Of a stretch of 30,089 bases of DNA, positions 15,673 to 23,369 are shown piece after piece. This stretch comes from Gammaproteobacteria bacterium (GTDB taxonomy: Bacteria; Pseudomonadota; Gammaproteobacteria; Steroidobacterales; GCA-2729495), in assembly GCA_030429685.1 (NCBI GenBank), contig JAUIEY010000003.1, positions 1 through 30,089 on the forward strand. The letters are read 5' to 3'. The number at the start of each line of letters is the position of its first letter. Within the stretch, counting starts at the first letter, position 1. Both the position numbers and the translations under genes were made by a program. The notes under the pieces were generated by a model, which worked only from the letters and a program-made list of their open reading frames with translations, was not told the DNA's origin and searched no databases.

Positions 15673-16595
15673 AATTCACCGTCATAGCCAAGTTCACGAA
15701 TCGACTGGGCGTTGTCGGACCAGTTGCGTTTCACTTTGACATGCGACTGCAGGTGGACCCGTTTTTGCAGGCTCTGCTGCAGTTCCTCGCGAGCTGCCGA
15801 CCCGACCTCTTTTAGCAGCTGGCCGCGCTTGCCAATCACTATGCCTTTGTGCGATTCGCGATCCACCCAGATTGTGGCATCGATGATGACGCGACCTGCC
15901 TCATCCTCGCGCAGCGAACTGATTTCAACGCCCAGTCCATAAGGTACCTCGTCACGCAGACTGTGCATGAGCTTTTCCCGCAGTGTTTCTGCTGCCTTAA
16001 AGCTCAGATCGCGGTTGGTAACCGTATCCGGGTCGTAAAACGGCTCCTGCTGCGGCAGCAGCGCGACCAGTTGTTCGCGCAGCTGGAGCAGATTTTCCTG
16101 ACGCAAGGCCGACACCGGCACAATGGCAGCAAACTCGTGGCGCTGATCATGTGCGGCAAGTTCCGGCAGTAATTTTTCGCGCGGCCGGACGCGATCGATC
16201 TTGTTGACGACCAGTATGGCTGGCAAACCGCTATGCTGAACCTGTTCAAGCGCCTGTTGATCCTTGTCCCGCCATCGTCCTGCTTCAACCACCAGCAATA
16301 CCGCGTCGGCCTGCCCCAGCGCAGCGGTCGCGGCCTTGTTCATAGCCCGGTTTATCAGCCGGCCAGTGCCGCCATCCATGCCCGGCGTATCAATGAACAC
16401 CAGCTGCCATTCCGGTTCTGTCAAAATGCCCAGTATGGCATGCCGGGTAGTATGCGGCTTCGACGTTACGATGCTTATTTTGTGACCCACCAGTGCATTG
16501 ACCAGCGTTGACTTGCCGACATTGGGTCGCCCGATCACCGCAATAAAGCCACTGCGATGATTGCTGACCGTTTCGCTTGGCTTAAGGCTGTTCAA
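15669..16595 (-). CDS. era: Era, GTPase for 16S rRNA and 30S maturation
   Basis: The frame is open much farther upstream, but that part is antisense-free shadow of rnc coding. The best start is TTG 16595, giving 308 residues (E. coli has 301) and overlapping the end of rnc by 14 bases; no ATG lies between it and the G1 motif. G1 is GRPNVGKST (22-30), G3 DTPG (69-72), and G4 VNKIDR. The C-terminal KH domain has HKGIVIGKRGQLLKEVGSAA. Era binds the 3' end of 16S rRNA and helps assemble the small subunit. The rnc-era-recO order is conserved and the weak start may keep Era low. Confidence 0.93.
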   Translation of the reverse strand: MNSLKPSETVSNHRSGFIAVIGRPNVGKSTLVNALVGHKISIVTSKPHTTRHAILGILTEPEWQLVFIDTPGMDGGTGRLINRAMNKAATAALGQADAVLLVVEAGRWRDKDQQALEQVQHSGLPAILVVNKIDRVRPREKLLPELAAHDQRHEFAAIVPVSALRQENLLQLREQLVALLPQQEPFYDPDTVTNRDLSFKAAETLREKLMHSLRDEVPYGLGVEISSLREDEAGRVIIDATIWVDRESHKGIVIGKRGQLLKEVGSAAREELQQSLQKRVHLQSHVKVKRNWSDNAQSIRELGYDGEL

Positions 16596-17244
16596 TTTCG
16601 CTGATGGCTTTGGCCGCGGCGCGCTGTTCCGCTTTGCGCCGGCTGCTGCCGCAGCCTTCGGTTGTGATATCAAGGTCTGCCAGCCGGCAACCGACCACAA
16701 ACCGCGGCGCATGCACCGGCCCCGTCTGCTCCAGCTGTTCATAGACGGGCAACTGCAATCCCCGCCCCTGCAACAATTCCTGCAGTTGCGACTTGGGGTC
16801 CTTGAGGCTGTCGCGCGGCGGAGGTTCGGCCAGCCGGGCAGCGAAATGATGCTCAATCACTTGCGCTGCGCTGGCATAGCCGCCATCGAGCCACACGGCA
16901 CCGTACAATGCTTCAAGGGTGTCCGCCAGAATAGACGGTCGCTGGTGCTCGCCCTGACCGAGACTGAGGTGCTTTTCCAGATCGAGACCGCCGGCCACCT
17001 CGGCCAAAGTTTCACCACGCACCAGCCGCGAACGCCAGCGCGTCAGCACGTGCTCATCAGCCTCAGGTTGAATGCGATACAACGCATCGGAAATCACCAG
17101 GTCCAGCACGGCATCGCCAAGAAACTCCAGCCTTTCGTTGTGACGGGCGGATCTGCTCTTATGCGTCAGGGCCCGCTCCAGCAGTTCGGTATCGCTGAAG
17201 CTGTAGCCCAGCGTTCTGGCGGCCCAGTTGCTGGCAGCACTCAC
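16582..17244 (-). CDS. rnc: RNase III
   Basis: This 220-residue double-strand-specific endonuclease processes rRNA and many mRNAs. The signature NERLEFLGDAVLDLVI holds catalytic E40 and D44, and the second acidic pair lies in ADTLEALYGAVWLDGG (D108 and E111). The C-terminal double-stranded-RNA-binding domain runs from about DPKSQLQELL to GSSRRKAEQRAAAKAI. The GTG start overlaps the stop of the DUF4845 gene (GTGA). Confidence 0.96.
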   Translation of the reverse strand: MSAASNWAARTLGYSFSDTELLERALTHKSRSARHNERLEFLGDAVLDLVISDALYRIQPEADEHVLTRWRSRLVRGETLAEVAGGLDLEKHLSLGQGEHQRPSILADTLEALYGAVWLDGGYASAAQVIEHHFAARLAEPPPRDSLKDPKSQLQELLQGRGLQLPVYEQLEQTGPVHAPRFVVGCRLADLDITTEGCGSSRRKAEQRAAAKAISEIEQP

Positions 17245-17609
17245 CGGATAATCTCTACCTCGTGGCTGAACTTGGCCGTCAGATAAACATTGGCAATAAA
17301 GGGCTGCTGACGCTCGTATTCGGTCGACAAAGTGTAGCCGGATGCGGTGCGCTTGATCGTGAAATCCTTGCGTACATCTATGTCGTACAGGCTTTCAACG
17401 TTGGCGCCTTTGCTTAACGCGGCACGAATCTCGACCACAGAGGCTTTCTGCCCGTCCAGATTGGTCTTGGCCTGATTCATGATCTGCTGTATTCGCATGT
17501 TTTCCAGATACACCGGAACCAACTGCAGTATGCCGAAACCAAACAACCCGATGAATGCCACCAGAATAATCAAACCGATTGTCGTCATGCCCTGCTGTTG
17601 CTTGCGCAT
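17241..17609 (-). CDS. DUF4845 membrane-anchored protein with pilin-like N-terminus
   Basis: ATG 17609 is preceded by AGGAGAG with 6 bases between, a strong ribosome binding site, giving 122 residues; an upstream in-frame start at 17630 is unlikely. The protein opens MRKQQQGMTTIGLIILVAF, one hydrophobic helix (about 9-30), then LVPVYLENMRIQQIM and a soluble domain of about 85 residues ending in FSHEVEII. It belongs to DUF4845, found between lepB and rnc in many gammaproteobacteria. The basic stretch, Gly and hydrophobic helix resemble a type IV prepilin, but the usual Glu at +5 is Gly. The function is unknown. Confidence 0.83.
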   Translation of the reverse strand: MRKQQQGMTTIGLIILVAFIGLFGFGILQLVPVYLENMRIQQIMNQAKTNLDGQKASVVEIRAALSKGANVESLYDIDVRKDFTIKRTASGYTLSTEYERQQPFIANVYLTAKFSHEVEIIR

Positions 17610-17630
17610 CGCGTGCTCTCCTGTAACCAC

Positions 17631-18395
17631 CTAGTTGACAGCGTTACCGATTCTCCCCCATTGCGGGGCATTAGTGAAATCCCAACTCATCCAGATACGC
17701 ACCGCCTTGCCAACGATATTCTTCTCGGGCACGAATCCCACCGAGGGGAACCGGCTATCCGCACTGTTATCGCGATTGTCACCCATCATGAAGTAGTGCC
17801 CGGCAGGCACGACGTAGCGCCCTTCCCGGCTGGGCCGTCGCAAATCGATGCGGACCGGATGGCGCGTGTCGCCAAGCTGCTCCATCGCGACCTGGCCGTA
17901 GGAGCGCAATGCCTGCTCCTCGCCGCGCAAGCTGTCCATTTGCACCGCCTCGCCATTGATGACCAGACGGCGATTACGGTACTCGACCGTGTCACCCGGC
18001 AAACCCACAACCCGCTTGATGTAATTTACACCGGGATCGGAGGGCAGCCTGAACACCATCACATCGCCCCGTTCCGGGTCGTTCGCATCCAGCACTTTGG
18101 TATGCAGCACGGGTAGGCGCAAACCATAAGTGTACTTGTTGACGAAGATGAAGTCGCCAACCAGCAGGGTAGGAATCATTGAGCCCGACGGAATTCGAAA
18201 TGGCTCATAAAGGAATGACCGCACTACCACGACCAGCAATAAAACCGGAAAAAACGAGCGCGAATATTCGACAGCGATATTATCTGACGGTGGTGCCGAC
18301 GCATCGACCGAAGAAACCCGCCGATAGAGAACCTCGACGCCGGCAATAAGCCCGCTGACCAGTGTCAGACTCACCAGTATCAATTCAAAATTCAT
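17631..18395 (-). CDS. lepB: LepB, signal peptidase I
   Basis: This 254-residue enzyme removes signal peptides from exported proteins at the periplasmic face of the inner membrane. Two membrane segments are visible (about 3-22 and 47-62), followed at once by PSGSMIPTLLVGDFIFV with catalytic S72. The general base is K127 in NYIKRVVGLPGD, and GHYFMMGDNRDNSADSR is the C-terminal box. It starts 3 bases after the lepA stop. E. coli LepB (324 residues) has an extra periplasmic subdomain that is shorter here. Confidence 0.96.
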   Translation of the reverse strand: MNFELILVSLTLVSGLIAGVEVLYRRVSSVDASAPPSDNIAVEYSRSFFPVLLLVVVVRSFLYEPFRIPSGSMIPTLLVGDFIFVNKYTYGLRLPVLHTKVLDANDPERGDVMVFRLPSDPGVNYIKRVVGLPGDTVEYRNRRLVINGEAVQMDSLRGEEQALRSYGQVAMEQLGDTRHPVRIDLRRPSREGRYVVPAGHYFMMGDNRDNSADSRFPSVGFVPEKNIVGKAVRIWMSWDFTNAPQWGRIGNAVN

Positions 18396-18398
18396 GAG

Positions 18399-20204
18399 TT
18401 ATTTGTGTCCGCTGCCGTCACCGACCTGCAGAACCGCAAGAAAGGCCTCTTGCGGAATTTCCACCGAGCCGAACTGCTTCATGCGTTTCTTGCCGGCTTT
18501 CTGCTTTTCCAGCAATTTCCGCTTGCGTGAAACGTCGCCACCATAACATTTCGCGGTTACGTTTTTGCGCAGAGCCTTGACCGACGACCGCGCAATAATA
18601 TGCCCGCCGATAGCAGCCTGTATGGCCACTTCAAACATCTGCCGTGGTATCAGTTCGCGCAATTTATCCACCAGATCGCGGCCGCGAGTATAGGCAGAAT
18701 CACGATGCACAATGATTGACAGCGAATCCACCTGTTCTTTGTTGATGAGTATGTCGAGCCGCACCAGGTCCGCCGCCTTGAATTCGGTCAGGTGGTAATC
18801 CAGCGAGGCAAAGCCGCGACTGACAGATTTAAGTCTGTCAAAAAAATCCATGACTATTTCGGCCAGCGGCAGCTCATAGTCGAGCTGCACGTGATAACCC
18901 AGGTGCTGCATACGTTTCTGGGTACCGCGGCGGTCTATGCAGAGCTGCATGACTTTGCCGACAAATTCCGCCGGCGTGAGTATTGACGCCATCACATAGG
19001 GCTCGCGAATTTCAGCAATACTGCCTGACGGCGGAAGTCCGGCCGGGTTTTCCAGCCGCCGCACCTCGCCATCGGTCAGAACGACCTCATAGACAACCGT
19101 AGGCGCAGTACCGATCAGCTCCAGACCGTATTCCCGTTCCAGACGCTCCTGCACTATCTCCATGTGCAGTGTACCTAGAAATCCGCAGCGGAAACCAAAC
19201 CCCAGCGCCTGGGATGATTCCGGCTCGTATTGCAAGGCTGCATCATTCAGATGCAGTTTGCTCAGCGCGTCGCGAAAGTCTTCGAAATCGTCAGAGCGGA
19301 TCGGAAACAACCCGGCAAACACGCGCGGCTGAACGTGCTGAAACCCGGGCAATGCCTTTTCACAGGGCCGCGCTGCATGGGTCAGGGTGTCACCTACCGG
19401 AGCGCCATGAATCTCCTTACTTCCGGCGATGGAGTTGCCCACCTCAACGGAGCGAAGCACATCGCGGGGCGTTTTTTTCGGCGTATAAACACCGAGTTCC
19501 GTTACCAGGTGGTCATCGCGTGTCGACATCACCCTGATTTTGTCGCCCTTGCGCAGCGTGCCTTTCACAATGCGCACCAGAGAGACCACCCCGACGTAGT
19601 TGTCAAACCATGAATCGATAATGAGCGCCTGCAGCGGCTCATCCTCAGCTACTTCCGGCGGCGGTATGCGCTCGACCAGACTGGCCAGCAACTCTTCGAT
19701 ACCCTGTCCCGTTTTGGCGCTGACCAGCAGCGCATCGGTAGCATCAACGCCGATAACGTTTTCGATCTGCTGCTTTACCCCTTCGGGGTCGGCCGAAGCC
19801 AGATCCACCTTGTTGATGACAGGTATGACTTCCAGCCCCTGATCGATGGCCGTGTAGCAGTTGGCAACGCTCTGTGCCTCCACCCCCTGGGTAGCATCCA
19901 CCACCAGCAGGGCGCCCTCGCATGCTGCCAGCGAACGCGAGACCTCGTAGGAAAAATCCACGTGTCCCGGTGTATCAATGAAGTTCAGCTGATAAACACT
20001 GCCGTCGGGATGCTGGTAATCCAGGGATACACTTTGCGCCTTGATGGTTATGCCGCGCTCCCGTTCGAGATCCATGGAGTCGAGCACCTGTTCAGCCATT
20101 TCCCGCTCGCTGAGACCGCCGCAGGTTTGGATAAAACGGTCGGCCAGCGTCGACTTGCCGTGGTCAATATGGGCGATAATGGAGAAATTGCGAATGTTGC
20201 TCAT
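18399..20204 (-). CDS. lepA: LepA (EF4), ribosome-associated GTPase
   Basis: The start at ATG 20204 gives 601 residues beginning MSNIRNFSIIAHIDHGKST, as in E. coli (599); an upstream in-frame start at 20249 only adds residues overlapping the neighbour. The G-domain motifs AHIDHGKST, ERGITIKAQ, FIDTPGHVDF and VINKVDL are complete. The EF4-specific C-terminal domain is present, with the conserved AKCYGGDVSRKRKLLEKQK. LepA acts on ribosomes, affecting translocation or initiation and 30S assembly. It precedes lepB as in E. coli. Confidence 0.96.
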   Translation of the reverse strand: MSNIRNFSIIAHIDHGKSTLADRFIQTCGGLSEREMAEQVLDSMDLERERGITIKAQSVSLDYQHPDGSVYQLNFIDTPGHVDFSYEVSRSLAACEGALLVVDATQGVEAQSVANCYTAIDQGLEVIPVINKVDLASADPEGVKQQIENVIGVDATDALLVSAKTGQGIEELLASLVERIPPPEVAEDEPLQALIIDSWFDNYVGVVSLVRIVKGTLRKGDKIRVMSTRDDHLVTELGVYTPKKTPRDVLRSVEVGNSIAGSKEIHGAPVGDTLTHAARPCEKALPGFQHVQPRVFAGLFPIRSDDFEDFRDALSKLHLNDAALQYEPESSQALGFGFRCGFLGTLHMEIVQERLEREYGLELIGTAPTVVYEVVLTDGEVRRLENPAGLPPSGSIAEIREPYVMASILTPAEFVGKVMQLCIDRRGTQKRMQHLGYHVQLDYELPLAEIVMDFFDRLKSVSRGFASLDYHLTEFKAADLVRLDILINKEQVDSLSIIVHRDSAYTRGRDLVDKLRELIPRQMFEVAIQAAIGGHIIARSSVKALRKNVTAKCYGGDVSRKRKLLEKQKAGKKRMKQFGSVEIPQEAFLAVLQVGDGSGHK

Positions 20205-20217
20205 GGCGTATGCGCAA

Positions 20218-20475
20218 TCATGTGGCGTGCTGGCCGCTTGCTGCACCATTCAGCGCAGCCACGAAGGCCGCGCGGTCGAATTCGTAGCGGCACACTTCAG
20301 CGCCATCCAGCAGCAACACCGGCACTTCAACACCGTAGGCATCAGCCCATTCGACACGGGTATCTACATCGCGCACCACGACATCAGCCTTGCCACGACA
20401 CAATGGCGCTACCTGCTCAAGCATGAGTTCACACAAATGACAGCCCTGACGGCTGTATACAATGACTTCGCGCAC
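20218..20475 (-). CDS. Glutaredoxin/thioredoxin-fold protein (DUF836-type)
   Basis: I place the start at GTG 20475, behind AGGAA with 10 bases between, giving 85 residues; the frame opens farther upstream but that part overlaps rseC. MREVIVYSRQGCHLCELMLE carries a CHLC redox motif after the first beta strand. VVVRDVDTRVEWADAYGVEVPVLLLDG holds the cis-proline (VPVL) typical of the fold, followed by a final strand and helix. It looks like the glutaredoxin-like family PF05768. The partner is unknown. It sits between rseC and lepA, 13 bases before the lepA start. Confidence 0.82.
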   Translation of the reverse strand: MREVIVYSRQGCHLCELMLEQVAPLCRGKADVVVRDVDTRVEWADAYGVEVPVLLLDGAEVCRYEFDRAAFVAALNGAASGQHAT

Positions 20476-20497
20476 CGGAAACCCGTTCCTGATGAGG

Positions 20498-20953
20498 TCA
20501 GGAATCGCTCTCGGAAACCCGCCCTGACGGCTCAATAACCAGCCGGCTGCCTGGGCCCCGGCTTTCCAACCGTGAATCATACAGCCTCAGCATCAGCGCG
20601 CCCACCACCAGACCGGCGGCGGCGCCGGCCACAGCAGCAACTTCACCGCCGGCAGGATTGATCAGGCTCGCAAACCAGCTGCCACCCAGGGTTAATAGTG
20701 CCAGCCCCGGAAACAGTGTTGCGCAGATGCGCAGAAAGCTTGCTGCGGGCATGCGCACAGTAAACTCGGCGCCGGCGGCCGGCGCGGATTCGCCGTAGCG
20801 GTCCAGCCGCAATTCGACATCAGTCCGACAGACTCGCTCGAGCAGCGTCGCACCGCAGGCTCCCGACAGACTGCAGGAGCGGCACGCAGATTGCGGGCGG
20901 GCGGCGGTCAATGCGCCCCGTTCGGCGCAATACGACATCTGCCGCGTCAGCAC
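20498..20953 (-). CDS. rseC: RseC/MucC-family membrane protein
   Basis: This 151-residue protein has an N-terminal cysteine cluster (C9, then SACRSCSLSGAC with three more), a short beta-rich stretch, two membrane helices (about 73-92 and 103-121), and a polar tail. That plan is shared by E. coli RseC, part of a SoxR-reducing system, and Pseudomonas MucC. The start is GTG 20953; its ribosome binding site GAGGG overlaps the rseB stop codon, suggesting coupling. The extreme N-terminus is less like the family than the rest. Confidence 0.82.
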   Translation of the reverse strand: MLTRQMSYCAERGALTAARPQSACRSCSLSGACGATLLERVCRTDVELRLDRYGESAPAAGAEFTVRMPAASFLRICATLFPGLALLTLGGSWFASLINPAGGEVAAVAGAAAGLVVGALMLRLYDSRLESRGPGSRLVIEPSGRVSESDS

Positions 20954-20962
20954 TGCGCGCCC

Positions 20963-21991
20963 TCAGTCGTCAACAACGCGGGTGGAAAAAGCGATCTGCT
21001 CCACCGTCTGCGGCGGCACTTCACCCATGGCGGTGACCAGCTGACCGTCCTGCATGACGGAATAAGCATTGGCAGCGCCCATCATCGACAGTCCTTCCGC
21101 CTGCTCGGATGCGGCCACGGCCACATCGACAAACACTGACACGGTCGCGAGGCCATCGGAATAAACCAGGTGAGTGCGCGGGTCGGCACTGAATCCGGTG
21201 TATTCCAGCGATTCGTTGAGGAGTTCAAACCCGACCGGCAGATCAAGCGATCGCCAGGACTGCCGCGCAACCGCAGCGGCCGCCTGCGCCTCCTGCGGCT
21301 CATCGCTCTGGCGGCGCCAGGTAAATCCGGTAGTGTCCAACTGGGTTTCGACGGCGGCTGCCGCGACCAGTCGCGGCAGTCGGATATGTGTAAAGCGGAC
21401 TTCTTCGAGCGGCATTTCCGGGTTACTGCCGATTAGCTGCGACTTGAGAGGCATGGCAGTGGCTTTATCCAGCCAGAGCCGGTAGCCGAAACGAAAAATA
21501 TCGCGAGGGTCTATCGCTATAACGGCCGTTTCCCGGTTCAGGGCGCGATCAGTTCCGAGCAGCCGAATTTCGTACAACTGACTGAGGCGTTCGCTATACC
21601 GTGGCAGACTGGCACGCAGCGGGTTGCCTTTGGCATCCATGCCACGGCGTGTGCCTACCACGACCAGCTTCTGGCGCGGGAAAATACAAATTCTTTCGGT
21701 AGCGCTACGGATGATTTCCGCACCGGCGCCGTCCAGTGCAATCAATCGCTCTGTGGTGCCGCGGGCATCAACCCGGTGGAACACCTTGAAAGTTTCCGCC
21801 TTACCAGGAGTCATGTAAACGAAGGTGCCCTCATAGTTGAGCCCTTCCACTGCCTCGGCCATGCGCATGAGCCATGCTTCCGCATCCTGCGCCGGCGCAT
21901 GGGCGGGCAGCAGCAGGCCGGCAACCGCGACCGTCAGCAAGGTACGTGTCAGCATGCTAGCGGGTGCCGGAAAAGTCTGGGTTAGCGGCAT
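20963..21991 (-). CDS. rseB: RseB/MucB, periplasmic regulator of sigma-E
   Basis: The protein binds anti-sigma factor RseA and shields it from proteolysis until outer-membrane stress signals release it. The frame starts at ATG 21991 (342 residues), but ATG 21955 gives a cleaner signal peptide (MLTRTLLTVAVAGLLLPAHAPAQ); neither has a good ribosome binding site. The LolA-like domain begins at AWLMRMAEAVEGLNYEGTFVY and includes IDPRDIFRFGYRLWLDKATA, a family hallmark. The C-terminal domain holds WRSLDLPVGFELL and HLVYSDGLATVSVFV. It lies 11 bases after rseA. Confidence 0.94.
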   Translation of the reverse strand: MPLTQTFPAPASMLTRTLLTVAVAGLLLPAHAPAQDAEAWLMRMAEAVEGLNYEGTFVYMTPGKAETFKVFHRVDARGTTERLIALDGAGAEIIRSATERICIFPRQKLVVVGTRRGMDAKGNPLRASLPRYSERLSQLYEIRLLGTDRALNRETAVIAIDPRDIFRFGYRLWLDKATAMPLKSQLIGSNPEMPLEEVRFTHIRLPRLVAAAAVETQLDTTGFTWRRQSDEPQEAQAAAAVARQSWRSLDLPVGFELLNESLEYTGFSADPRTHLVYSDGLATVSVFVDVAVAASEQAEGLSMMGAANAYSVMQDGQLVTAMGEVPPQTVEQIAFSTRVVDD

Positions 21992-22002
21992 GACAGAAGC
22001 TG

Positions 22003-22623
22003 TTATTCGGAAAAACTGGCCTGCTGAACATACATGCTTGAATCGGCCAATGCACCCTGCATCGGCCGGGCGTATTCGCCGTGCGAGATCAGGTAGCTGC
22101 GCATACGCTCCTGATCGAGCTTGATACGTCGTAATTCAGCCTGATGACGGGCACGCACCGGATCCTCGCCTGCCACGGCCTGCACCTGCAAGGCCGCCTG
22201 CTGCACCGGAGCTGCCGGCACGGCCGTCCGGGCTATACCCTGCACCGGAGACTGGCTGAGCTCCTGGTTAAAGCCGCCACCAAAAAATACCGCCATCATG
22301 CCGACAACCAGCGAAGCGGCTAGCAGGTAGCGCACCTGGCCACCGCCCTCGGCAAGCTGGCTTGCCTGCGGAGCAGTATCTTTAGCAACAGTTTCGTCCT
22401 GATCCAGCGCGACCCGGATGCCCTGCCGCAGGCCGCTGATATCCGCGGCACCGGGGTCATTGCGCAGGGCGCCGCCGATCAGGGCATAGCGATCCAGAGT
22501 AGCCCGATAGCTTTCATCCCGTTCAAGACGCCTGACGAGCATGGCCAGTTCTTCTTCCGGCAATTCGCCGTCCAGAAAAGCGGACAACTGCTCTTCTATA
22601 TGTCGGGTTACATCCTTTTCCAT
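22003..22623 (-). CDS. rseA: RseA/MucA, anti-sigma-E factor
   Basis: This 206-residue single-pass inner-membrane protein has a cytoplasmic sigma-binding part, EEQLSAFLDGELPEEELAML and LDRYALIGGALRND, typical of RseA/MucA. A membrane helix follows at about 97-116 (VRYLLAASLVVGMMAVFFGG), then a periplasmic tail that would bind RseB. In the family, stepwise proteolysis starting in the periplasm releases the sigma factor. The start is ATG behind GAGG, 66 bases after rpoE. No gene for a DegS/MucD-type first protease is in this window. Confidence 0.93.
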   Translation of the reverse strand: MEKDVTRHIEEQLSAFLDGELPEEELAMLVRRLERDESYRATLDRYALIGGALRNDPGAADISGLRQGIRVALDQDETVAKDTAPQASQLAEGGGQVRYLLAASLVVGMMAVFFGGGFNQELSQSPVQGIARTAVPAAPVQQAALQVQAVAGEDPVRARHQAELRRIKLDQERMRSYLISHGEYARPMQGALADSSMYVQQASFSE

Positions 22624-22689
22624 ATCAGCCTCAGCGTCTGTCGAGTATCTTCGGTTGTGCAGTCAGTAAATGTTCACAATCAGGCCAGT

Positions 22690-23271
22690 CTAATCATCGT
22701 CCAGCACCGGCCTGATACATTTATCAATAGCCTCACGGGCGCGAAATATCCGCGACCGCACAGTTCCTACCGGGCACTCCATGACCTGTGCAATTTCGTC
22801 ATAACTCAAGCCGTCTATTTCCCGGAGAATAATTGCGGTGCGCAGGTCATCCGGCAATTCACGGATTGCCGTCTCGACTGTTTCGCGCAGCTCTTCACCT
22901 ATGGCCTGCCTTTCCGGAGAGTCGTGATCCTGCATGCGCGTGTGCCAGTCAAATTCCTCAGGCTCGGATATATCCGTGGCATGATCCAATGGACGACGCC
23001 CGGCCGCGACCAGATGATTCTTTGCAGTGTTGATAGCTATTCGATACATCCATGTGTAAAACGCACTATCGCCTCTGAATTTAGGTATTGCCCGGTAGGC
23101 TTTTAAAAAAGCTTCCTGGGCCACATCCAGCGCCTCGGCATGATCCTTTACATAACGCATGATCAGGTTAACGATGCGCTGTTGATATTTCAGCACCAGC
23201 AAATCGAATGCGTGCTTGTCCCCCGCACGTACCCGGTCTACCAGGAACTGGTCGCTGGCCTTGTCACTCAT
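22690..23271 (-). CDS. rpoE: RpoE/AlgU, extracytoplasmic stress sigma factor
   Basis: I choose ATG 23271 (193 residues, MSDKASDQFLVDRVRAGDKH) because it aligns with the E. coli start; ATG 23286 would add five residues. Region 2 holds DVAQEAFLKAYRAIPKFRGDSAFYTWMYRIAINTAKN and region 4 holds ELPDDLRTAIILREIDGLSYDEIAQVMECPVGTVRSRIFRAREAID, both close to E. coli RpoE over their full length. It directs transcription of envelope-repair genes. A near-consensus sigma-E promoter lies upstream, so it is probably autoregulated, and rseA-rseB-rseC follow. Confidence 0.97.
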   Translation of the reverse strand: MSDKASDQFLVDRVRAGDKHAFDLLVLKYQQRIVNLIMRYVKDHAEALDVAQEAFLKAYRAIPKFRGDSAFYTWMYRIAINTAKNHLVAAGRRPLDHATDISEPEEFDWHTRMQDHDSPERQAIGEELRETVETAIRELPDDLRTAIILREIDGLSYDEIAQVMECPVGTVRSRIFRAREAIDKCIRPVLDDD

Positions 23272-23315
23272 AGCGTCCGCCGCCATATCGGGACCCGTTC
23301 ACCAGCAACGAGTAG

Positions 23316-23342
23316 ATAGACCGGGCCACCGCGCAAAAGTTC
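23316..23342 (-). promoter_or_regulatory. Sigma-E (AlgU) type promoter of rpoE
   Basis: On the minus strand GAACTT (23342-23337) is followed after 16 bases by TCTAT (23320-23316). The sigma-E/AlgU consensus is GAACTT, 16-17 bases, TCTGA, so the -35 is perfect and the -10 matches at three of five. Transcription would begin near 23309, 22-38 bases before either candidate rpoE start, and past the end of the ygfX-like gene. This fits the known autoregulation of rpoE. Confidence 0.65.
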
Positions 23343-23369
23343 TCCCTGCCAGGCAGAAAAAGTGCCCCA

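Noticed and set aside
15664..15694. GAACTT upstream of recO as a possible sigma-E promoter
   Set aside because: It lies in the coding end of era and no TCTGA-like -10 follows at 16-17 bases.
16596..16856. Upstream extension of the era frame by 87 codons
   Set aside because: It runs in another frame through rnc, and its product is Cys/Arg-rich and unlike Era.
17266..17290. GAACTT on the plus strand near 17269 as a sigma-E promoter
   Set aside because: It is inside the DUF4845 gene, points the wrong way and has no -10 partner.
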